Assembly (NCBI GenBank): GCA_017303995.1
Contig: JAFLBE010000048.1
Location: 1-33,001, forward strand
Length of the DNA: 33,001 nt
DNA from: Bacteroidota bacterium
GTDB taxonomy: Bacteria > Bacteroidota > JABWAT01
Reading direction: 5' to 3'
Each line of letters starts with the position of its first letter. The stretch's first letter is position 1. The notes below the pieces were generated by a model. That model did no database searches, had not been told where the DNA came from, and saw only the letters and a program-made list of their open reading frames with translations. A program made the translations under genes and the position numbers. Below, piece after piece: positions 15,435 to 21,413 of the stretch.

Positions 15435-16487
15435 CCGGAGATATAAATCCCCGTAAGCATTCCCGTTAATTTCTCTTCTCAGCTTCTTCTCTTCACTTCT
15501 CCCGTTTTCAATTCTTTTCTTCAACGCTTCAACCCAGTCTTCCTTTTTTTGTTCAACCAATTCTGCATATCCTGAAAACTGTTCCATGAAAACCGGAATA
15601 TTGGATGCAAGCACAGGTGTACCCATCCAGAGTGATTCCTGAACTTGAAGTCCGAACCCTTCATACCGTGCTGGCGCCAAAAGTGCAAGTGCACCCGACA
15701 TCCAGCGCCAGGTTTCTTCATCCGACCGGTAACCCAGAATTTTTATTTTTTCTGACTTTACTGTTTTTCTGATTGCGTCACTTTGATTTCCTGCATCGCC
15801 GATCAGAATCAGGTCAACCTCATTTTGATAAGACTCAGGAAGTGACAACCAGGCCTCAATTGCAAGAAGCGGATTTTTACGTTCATTCTGATTTCCGACA
15901 ATCAGAAAATAGGGTTTTTCCTGTAATCTGATATTCTTATGAATTTCCATTGATTCTGCAAACCGGCGAAAATCTGATCCGGGATGTGGAGAAATGACAG
16001 TCGACTGATCTTCCTTTTCAGGATGCAAATCAAGAAAATCCTGCCGGGTGGTTTCACTTACACAAACAAAGTGATCAGCCTGTTTTAAAGCTCTTTCAAT
16101 TTTCCAGCGAACTGATTTTTTTTCAGGAATCCAGTTGTGATCGGGGTGAACAAGAGCAAGATCGTGCAAAGTCAGAACTTTGATCCCCAAACGGGTTTCA
16201 GGCATCAGAAACGGAACCATTGCATTCGTAAAATGGGTGATGGCAATCTGGTCTGGCACCATGGGCAGCCACCAATACGCCCACCGGCGGTGAAGCGAAA
16301 CCTGATACGCATCGTGAACCGGAACCACACAATCAGTTGTTGAAGTAAACCAGGATTGAAACCTGATCCGGTCATCCTGAAGTAAATCTTCCTGCATCAT
16401 CTGAACCACTTTCCCGACTCCTGAAAGCCGGTGATTCAGCGGATTGACATCAAGAAGAACAAATGGGGTTGATTCTGGTGTTTTCAC
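15420..16487 (-). CDS. Glycosyltransferase family 4-like (GT-B)
   Basis: 355 aa, no signal or membrane segment. The N-terminal half opens with LLDVNPLNHRLSGVGKVVQ, the glycine-rich acceptor-side loop of GT-B enzymes. The C-terminal donor domain shows FLIVGNQNERKNPLLAIEAW, IKILGYRSDEETWRWMSGA, and the E-x7-E motif region ARYEGFGLQVQE followed by MGTPVLASNIPVF. This is the retaining GT4 pattern for NDP-sugar transfer, for instance in cell-surface polysaccharide assembly. Only this one sugar gene is present locally and it is monocistronic, so donor and acceptor remain unknown. Confidence 0.88.
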   Translation of the reverse strand: MKTPESTPFVLLDVNPLNHRLSGVGKVVQMMQEDLLQDDRIRFQSWFTSTTDCVVPVHDAYQVSLHRRWAYWWLPMVPDQIAITHFTNAMVPFLMPETRLGIKVLTLHDLALVHPDHNWIPEKKSVRWKIERALKQADHFVCVSETTRQDFLDLHPEKEDQSTVISPHPGSDFRRFAESMEIHKNIRLQEKPYFLIVGNQNERKNPLLAIEAWLSLPESYQNEVDLILIGDAGNQSDAIRKTVKSEKIKILGYRSDEETWRWMSGALALLAPARYEGFGLQVQESLWMGTPVLASNIPVFMEQFSGYAELVEQKKEDWVEALKKRIENGRSEEKKLRREINGNAYGDLYLRLLNR

Positions 16488-16549
16488 AGAACAAAAATAG
16501 AAAATGTTAGCCAGTTTGGGTATTTTTATTCTCTATTAAAAGAAAGCTG

Positions 16550-17332
16550 ATGCGGATGAAGGTGATTTCTCTTGCTACCGACCTGACCGAAATTCTCGGT
16601 GAACTGGATTTATTGTCGTCACTGGCAGGAATTTCATCAACATGCACCCTTCCCGTTCCTTCTGAAACAATTTCTGTCGTTTCAAACGGTGATCACCTTT
16701 TTCTTGACCAAATCCTTTCCCTGAAACCGGAATTAATCCTAATTTCAGGTAACCGGAACAACCCATGGACACAACTCTGTCTTGAAGCAGGACTTCCGGT
16801 TCTTCATCTTCAGCCAAAATCCATATTATCAGTTCCTGAACATCTCATTCATATCGGAAGGTTAATGGGCGTTGAAGCGCTTGCCGTTGAAAAAGCCAAA
16901 TCCTGGATCAACGAATTTAAGGCACTCCAGTATCAGGGTGCCAGAGATGTCAACCGGGTGACAGGATATATCGAGTTCGGCAGTGAATCTTATCAGCAAC
17001 CACCTGTCTGGGCTCATCAGCTTCTCGATGCAGCAGGAATCACTCCGTTATTTCCTTCTGAAAATGAGGAGGATTTTTTCAGCCGGATTCACTTTGATGC
17101 GGCTATTTTCGTTTCAGAAAACCCGTCAACTTCTGCTTCTGAATTAAAAACCATTGCCGACCGGAGAAATAAGGAAACCGGCGGATATAAATGGCACGAA
17201 GAATCCTGCTATGCACTTCCTGAAAATCAAATCACAGTTTGCGGTCCGCATCTTTTAGACGGACTCAGAGCTTTAATCAGAATCCGTGCCGGCATTGAAG
17301 CCCGTGGTCCGGTTATCAACCAACTGGATTAA
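16550..17332 (+). CDS. BtuF-like substrate-binding fold without signal peptide
   Basis: 260 aa, resembling the PF01497 periplasmic-binding fold of BtuF/FepB type: KVISLATDLTEILGELDLL, DQILSLKPELILI, a long connecting helix near VEKAKSWINEF, and a C-terminal HLLDGLRALIRIRAG. It begins directly with the first beta-strand and has no Sec or lipoprotein signal. It is therefore either cytoplasmic or exported unusually. Stand-alone cytoplasmic copies are often annotated as cobalamin-binding proteins; the ligand here is unproven. ATG 16556 is an alternative start. No btuC/btuD permease or ATPase follows. It heads a tight plus-strand cassette and lies 1 bp from the next gene. The B12-dependent nrdJ is about 4 kb downstream, a suggestive but distant link. 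Confidence 0.75.
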   Translation: MRMKVISLATDLTEILGELDLLSSLAGISSTCTLPVPSETISVVSNGDHLFLDQILSLKPELILISGNRNNPWTQLCLEAGLPVLHLQPKSILSVPEHLIHIGRLMGVEALAVEKAKSWINEFKALQYQGARDVNRVTGYIEFGSESYQQPPVWAHQLLDAAGITPLFPSENEEDFFSRIHFDAAIFVSENPSTSASELKTIADRRNKETGGYKWHEESCYALPENQITVCGPHLLDGLRALIRIRAGIEARGPVINQLD

Positions 17333-17333
17333 T

Positions 17334-17876
17334 ATGGAATTCACCACCTGGATTTTCGTTGGATTTGCATTTTTACTGGTATTAGGGCTTATTTTTAAAG
17401 CCTGGGGATCATTTCTTCCTGAGACCTTCCGTATTGAAAATTCGATTGATACGGTTACCTTTTTATCGGAAGTAACCCCTTTGTTTTTTACAGCTCAAGG
17501 TTGGATGCGGTGGTTTCCTGAGAATGCTTTACCTGGTGAAACCCTGAAGTCAATTTCTTTTTCATCTGATAATTCCCAGTTGGAATTTGAAACCCAAAAC
17601 AGGACGGTTTTTTATGATATCGTTTCTTTGGAGGCGGGTAAATATCTTTCCTTAGTCCTTTCATCCGGCGACCCCCTCAGGTCAAAGGGAATGGAAACTG
17701 GTTTTACCTTCACTATTTTTACATCCGACAAAAAAACCCGTATCCGGATTGAAGAATTCTGGACGGTAAAAGACGCCGGATATCGTCTCGGATTTCACTT
17801 TTCCCTTAAAACAGAAATTATCCGGAGACATGAAACCCTGATTTCAAACATCAAATCGGTTTTAGGAAACCGTTAA
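17334..17876 (+). CDS. Membrane-anchored protein of unknown function
   Basis: 180 aa from ATG 17334, one base past the stop of the BtuF-like gene. An upstream in-frame extension overlaps that gene and is not preferred. Residues about 5-25 (TWIFVGFAFLLVLGLIF) form one N-terminal transmembrane helix. The remaining ~150 residues are a soluble alpha/beta domain with WMRWFPENALPG near the start, alternating strands (TVFYDIVSLEAG, GFTFTIFTS, TRIRIEEFWTV) and a long C-terminal helix. The strand order and final helix recall SRPBCC/START-like ligand pockets, but this is a visual inference without a signature motif. Confidence 0.7.
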   Translation: MEFTTWIFVGFAFLLVLGLIFKAWGSFLPETFRIENSIDTVTFLSEVTPLFFTAQGWMRWFPENALPGETLKSISFSSDNSQLEFETQNRTVFYDIVSLEAGKYLSLVLSSGDPLRSKGMETGFTFTIFTSDKKTRIRIEEFWTVKDAGYRLGFHFSLKTEIIRRHETLISNIKSVLGNR

Positions 17877-17903
17877 ACCTGAATTTGCAAACTTGACTTC
17901 ATA

Positions 17904-18872
17904 ATGAAAACCTTTCCCCAACGCCTTTTTCGCTGGTTTCTCTTTTCCCTTGGCGGACTTTTACTTCTCACCGGATTTAAGTGTGAACCCTACTCTTACA
18001 CCGAAAAAATCCACGTTTATTTCAATCAGGATAATACCATCCGGGTTCTGGCAACGATTGAAACCAACGGGTATCAGCCGGAGTGGAGCGATGCAGCCAA
18101 GCGATATATTTCAGGCTATCAGGTATACCAGGATTCTCTGATGAAAGCCAACTATGCCCTCGAAACCCGGATTATGGAAGGTCAGTGGGACGATAAAATC
18201 AAAATCTATGCAGTAGAAGGCATTTTCAGGGATGATTATGACTTCATGCGGTACATGGCTCCGGATAATAAATTGTGGGATTGTTATATCGGCCGGAATG
18301 ATTCCATCTGGCGGATGACTTTCAATCTGACTGAATACCGAAAGCAAATTGCAAAATATGGCTGGGCCTACCAGATTGCCGCCAAAGCCATTATCAAATC
18401 AGGGAAAATCGGGTTTACGGCTGCCGGAATCGACTCCTTTTATTTTGCCAAAGTTTTTCCTCAAATTAAAAAAGAACGGTCAGAACTTCAGCAGATCGCC
18501 CGTGAGGTGACGTGGGGAATTTTATCTGAATCAGAAAGAATTGTCATTCCGTTTAACCAAACCCTTTTCAGCCTGCAGAAATACCGGTTTCACGTTGGCG
18601 GAATGGCCTATGAACTTTCCTCTCCATTTTTAAAACAGGATGTCGACGGTAGTCTTGTTTACTTTCCGTATCCTGAAACTACCCGGAATATGCTTTCCTA
18701 CGCGGTCTATTCTCCATTCAGGCCAAACTATAAACTCAGTCAGATTTCTGATGCAGTCGATGCTGAAGTTCCTGACTTCATTTCCTTCAAATGGAAACGG
18801 CTTCCGGTTCGGGTTGGCGAAGGTAATGCCGACCGTATTTACATCATTCCGGTAACTGAAGTGAAAAGGTAA
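17904..18872 (+). CDS. Exported protein of unknown function
   Basis: 322 aa. The N-terminus (RLFRWFLFSLGGLLLLTGF) is a signal sequence; Cys at residue 28 follows in GFKCEP, but Lys before the Cys makes a classical lipobox unlikely. The mature part starts with a beta-strand TEKIHVYFNQDNTIRV, has a long helical middle with many Tyr/Trp, and ends in strands such as RIYIIPVTEV. No known domain recognised. The stop TAATG overlaps the next ATG by one base, coupling it to the degenerate activator. It is probably periplasmic or outer-membrane associated. Confidence 0.7.
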   Translation: MKTFPQRLFRWFLFSLGGLLLLTGFKCEPYSYTEKIHVYFNQDNTIRVLATIETNGYQPEWSDAAKRYISGYQVYQDSLMKANYALETRIMEGQWDDKIKIYAVEGIFRDDYDFMRYMAPDNKLWDCYIGRNDSIWRMTFNLTEYRKQIAKYGWAYQIAAKAIIKSGKIGFTAAGIDSFYFAKVFPQIKKERSELQQIAREVTWGILSESERIVIPFNQTLFSLQKYRFHVGGMAYELSSPFLKQDVDGSLVYFPYPETTRNMLSYAVYSPFRPNYKLSQISDAVDAEVPDFISFKWKRLPVRVGEGNADRIYIIPVTEVKR

Positions 18873-19834
18873 TGCCCTATTTTCCGCAGCTGATCACTCT
18901 TGATGACCTCACTTTCCACTCTGCGGAACTCAGAGAAATACGCCAGCTTGCAGACCGGGTTTCAGAATCTACCCTTTCGGTTTTTATCCACGCCGAAAAA
19001 GGTGCCGGGGCGTTTCAGATTGCCAATTACATTCACACAAAATCTGACCGGCAGAATCATCCTTTTATTTACTTCAACCCCGAAAAACTCAGTCGTGAAA
19101 GTCAGCAGCGTGAACTGTTTGGCGACTACATCAGGGGCTTTTACTACCCGGGGAAACTTGAACTCGCCAATGGCGGAACGTTACTGATTGATCCTGTTGA
19201 AGCGATTGATGCCGGACTCCAGTACAAATTATTCAGAGCCCTGAACACCCGTGAATTTGAAGTTGGTGATTCCGGCCGGATTGAAAAAACGGACTTCAGG
19301 ATCATTTCTGCCAGCCGGTATTCAACCAGTGAACTTTCTGAGTCATTACTTTTCAGACAGGATTTATTATTCCGGATTGAAGGTGTTCCCTTTTCTGTTT
19401 CCCCCCTTCGACAACGTGGTGCTGATATTTTAAACATTGCTCAAAGAATGGTTGAGAAAATCTGTACATTCCGGAAAATCCCGGTAAAAAAATTCGGACA
19501 TACGGCCATTCAGGCAATACTGGCTTATGCCTGGCCCGGAAATCTGGAAGAGCTGTTTACCGTTCTCGATAAAGCCCTGCTGATACCCGATACCACCGAA
19601 CTCAGCGGACTTGATTTGGTTTCACCCGTATCCAACCAACCGATTTACCGGCCTGCCGTGAAAAGCACCGACGTTTTTTCAATGGATAATAACCGGATCA
19701 TCACTTTGGATGAAGCCCGGGAATTCCTGTTTAAAAAAGCACTGAAACTTTCCGGTGGAAATGTAGATAAAGCCGCCGAACTGATCGGCATCAGCCGTGC
19801 AACGGCTTTCAGAATGCTGCAGAAAAAAGAATAA
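18872..19834 (+). CDS. Degenerate sigma-54 activator-like protein with Fis-type HTH
   Basis: 320 aa. Without a receiver or GAF domain it starts directly in an AAA+ domain of bacterial enhancer-binding-protein type: ELFGDYIRG (81-89), KLELANGGTLLID (95-107), FRQDLLFRIEGVPFSV (161-176) and PLRQRGADI. The working parts are lost. Walker A reads AEKGAGAF (41-48), with Ala47 in place of Lys. Walker B ends D107-P108, not Asp-Glu. The L1 loop is about five residues shorter than usual and has no GAFTGA. The C-terminus keeps a clean Fis-type helix-turn-helix, GGNVDKAAELIGISRATAFRML. It should bind DNA but not hydrolyse ATP or remodel sigma-54 holoenzyme, perhaps acting as a repressor or oligomeric DNA binder. 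Last gene of the cassette. Confidence 0.88.
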   Translation: MPYFPQLITLDDLTFHSAELREIRQLADRVSESTLSVFIHAEKGAGAFQIANYIHTKSDRQNHPFIYFNPEKLSRESQQRELFGDYIRGFYYPGKLELANGGTLLIDPVEAIDAGLQYKLFRALNTREFEVGDSGRIEKTDFRIISASRYSTSELSESLLFRQDLLFRIEGVPFSVSPLRQRGADILNIAQRMVEKICTFRKIPVKKFGHTAIQAILAYAWPGNLEELFTVLDKALLIPDTTELSGLDLVSPVSNQPIYRPAVKSTDVFSMDNNRIITLDEAREFLFKKALKLSGGNVDKAAELIGISRATAFRMLQKKE

Positions 19835-19906
19835 CCCGGGCAACCGCAAAGTCCCAAAGGCGCAAAGAAATACAAATTTTTAGTTTAAGGACATGATGAA
19901 ATTCCC

Positions 19907-19921
19907 AACCCCAAAGGGGTT
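19907..19921. repeat. Hairpin AACCCC/GGGGTT
   Basis: AACCCC-AAA-GGGGTT, a perfect 6-bp palindrome about 75 bp past the degenerate activator gene. It is a variant of the AACCCC-ATTC-GGGGTT hairpin that starts each direct repeat at 19946 and 20292, so it is probably a truncated copy of that element. Confidence 0.5.
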
Positions 19922-19945
19922 AAACTCATATTGTTTCTAACCTTT

Positions 19946-20036
19946 CAACCCCATTCGGGGTTGTGATTTGCGTTGTGCATTTTGTAACCACCGGGTTATG
20001 ACCCGGGGCTATTCACCTTAAATCCTTTCAGGATTA
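19946..20036 (+). repeat. Direct repeat copy A of a ~90-bp palindromic element
   Basis: Three hairpins in order: AACCCC-ATTC-GGGGTT, CCGGGTTATGACCCGG and AATCC-TTTC-AGGATT, separated by conserved spacers (GGGGCTATTCACCTTAA just before the third). The same order recurs at 20292-20380 with near-identity outside one variable ~25-bp spacer. Confidence 0.75.
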
Positions 20037-20180
20037 ATTATTCCATTTACCATTCAACCTTTGCATTCATCCTCTCAATCCTGAATAGCCCTGTTTAATA
20101 AATGTATTCGCATTCCGCCCCAAAGAAAAGTTGTGTTTTCAATGAGGGCAGTGGCCGGGCGGGTTGGGTGGTGTTTAATA

Positions 20181-20218
20181 CTTTCTACAAACGGGTCAGC
20201 CCTATGGGCTTACAAAAC
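20181..20218 (+). repeat. Dispersed intergenic repeat, copy 2
   Basis: CTTTCTACAAA, GGGTCA, an AGCCC-TAT-GGGCT palindrome and TTACAAAA: the same module order as 11512-11550 after tRNA-Val, about 8.7 kb away. Confidence 0.6.
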
Positions 20219-20291
20219 CTATTTCCATTTACCATTATGTTCCCATCCCTTGCACCCTGAATATCCCTGTTAAAAATGTATTTTGGTTTTT

Positions 20292-20380
20292 CAACCCCAT
20301 TCGGGGTTGGGATTCGTATCGGCCATTTGGAACCACCGGGTCATGACCCGGGGCTATTCACCTTAAATCCTTTCAGGATT
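20292..20380 (+). repeat. Direct repeat copy B of the ~90-bp palindromic element
   Basis: Same three hairpins as copy A: AACCCC-ATTC-GGGGTT, CCGGGTCATGACCCGG (a perfect palindrome in this copy) and AATCC-TTTC-AGGATT. The two copies differ mainly in the spacer between hairpins one and two. The direct orientation allows recombination between them. Confidence 0.75.
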
Positions 20381-20470
20381 TTCTATTTTGAAAGTAAGTC
20401 TCTAACTTATAAATCCAAACTAAGGACATCCTTCTATCTTCTACCTTCTCACTTCTAACTTCTAATTCCC

Positions 20471-21073
20471 ATGACCCTTTGGATCGCTACCGGCAACGAA
20501 AAAAAGAAAAAAGAAATCCTCGCTTTGCTGGATGGATTTCCGGTTGAACTGAAAACCCTTGCAGATCTTGGAAAACCCTTCGAGGTCGTTGAGGACAAAC
20601 CCGATTTTACCGGAAATGCAATTAAAAAAGCGACAGAGCTTTATCAGCTAACCGGAGACTGGTGTCTGGCAGATGATTCCGGTTTAGAAGTTGATTATCT
20701 GAACGGAGAACCCGGAGTTTTTTCTGCCCGATATGCCGGTGAACCTTCAGACGATTCCCGGAATAATCAAAAACTTCTGAATGCCATCCGGTCAATTGAA
20801 AAACCAAAAGCACAATTTCATTGCAGTATTGCTTTGGCTGGTCCCGGCGGAATCTTTACTTCGGAAGGAATTATCCGTGGATATTTGATCCATCACCTGC
20901 AGGGAACAACCGGATTTGGTTACGATCCGCTTTTTGTTCCGGATGGATTTTCAGAAACATTTGCACAACTGGGTGCAGAGATTAAAAATAAAATCAGTCA
21001 CCGGGCTCAGGCTCTGAATCAGATAAAGCCAATCCTGCTTAACAAATTAAACCCAAAAAGGTCTGATAATTAA
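20471..21073 (+). CDS. rdgB: dITP/XTP pyrophosphatase (RdgB/HAM1)
   Basis: 200 aa, the normal size of the homodimeric cytoplasmic enzyme that hydrolyses dITP, ITP and XTP to the monophosphate and pyrophosphate, keeping deaminated purines out of DNA. The signature elements are complete: WIATGNEKKKKEI at the N-terminus, ADDSGLEVDYLNGEPGVFSA with the acidic metal ligands, ARYAGE, the FGYDPLFVP substrate loop, and KISHRAQAL near the C-terminus. It precedes nrdJ by 340 bp with its own probable terminator. The two are not obviously co-transcribed but share a theme of dNTP pool quality. Confidence 0.96.
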   Translation: MTLWIATGNEKKKKEILALLDGFPVELKTLADLGKPFEVVEDKPDFTGNAIKKATELYQLTGDWCLADDSGLEVDYLNGEPGVFSARYAGEPSDDSRNNQKLLNAIRSIEKPKAQFHCSIALAGPGGIFTSEGIIRGYLIHHLQGTTGFGYDPLFVPDGFSETFAQLGAEIKNKISHRAQALNQIKPILLNKLNPKRSDN

Positions 21074-21141
21074 ATTTTACTACTTTTCATTAATTATCAC
21101 ATCTCACTGTCTATCAATCAGATAACAAACATTAATTTTCA

Positions 21142-21158
21142 AGTCTCATTTTGAGACT
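21142..21158 (+). terminator. Hairpin after rdgB
   Basis: Perfect 7-bp stem AGTCTCA (21142-21148), loop TTT, and TGAGACT (21152-21158), followed by GTTTCG. The T-run is weak. It lies about 70 bp past the rdgB stop and before the candidate nrdJ promoter, so it may separate the two transcripts. Confidence 0.5.
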
Positions 21159-21187
21159 GTTTCGTGGATAACTAATCAGCAATTAAC

Positions 21188-21219
21188 TTGAACGCTTCGG
21201 CTACTTAGACTTACCTTCG
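21188..21219 (+). promoter_or_regulatory. Candidate promoter of nrdJ
   Basis: TTG (21188-21190), 21 nt, then TACCTTCG (21212-21219), a 7-of-8 match to TAnnTTTG. The predicted start near 21226 would give nrdJ a leader of almost 190 nt. Confidence 0.4.
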
Positions 21220-21413
21220 TAAACGCTTCCACAGCCCCAGGATAGATTTGTGTCTCCAAGGCACCACATCCAACACTTACTGGAAGTTACCCTTTTTATC
21301 AGTCTGAACCCGGTGGTATACGAAATCCGGTGTTGATTTGCAGTGTCTTACCGTTGGGTCCGGACTTAAAGGGTCAAAATCACAGAAAAACGCAATCCAA
21401 CCAGGAGTTTTCA
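21220..21413 (+). other. Long untranslated leader of nrdJ
   Basis: Nearly 190 nt between the candidate promoter and the nrdJ ATG. It includes a GAACCCGGTGG...AAATCCGGTG stretch (about 21305-21333) and ends in AGGAG at 21403-21407, six bases before ATG 21414. B12-dependent reductases are sometimes under cobalamin riboswitches, but the conserved B12-box (GCCACTG) and its partners are not seen in the right order. It could hold an atypical regulatory RNA or be unstructured. An in-frame ATG at 21330 would extend nrdJ by 28 residues but lacks a ribosome site. Confidence 0.35.

Larger units (their letters stand above)
19835..20470. other. Repeat-filled intergenic region
   Basis: About 635 bp with no credible gene. 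It contains two ~90-bp direct repeats (19946-20036, 20292-20380), a third repeat type (20181-20218) and a separate AACCCC-AAA-GGGGTT hairpin (19907-19921). Both direct repeats are flanked by related sequence with an ATTTACCATT motif and an ATCCCTGTT-type segment. This looks like a cluster of small palindromic mobile or REP-like elements between the cassette and rdgB. Confidence 0.65.

Noticed and set aside
20276-20458. 60-codon frame before rdgB
   Set aside because: It translates direct repeat copy B and has no family resemblance.
21302-21350. Possible cobalamin riboswitch fragment before nrdJ
   Set aside because: GGTG and ATCCGG words occur, but their spacing is wrong and the B12 box is missing; kept only as a question about the leader.
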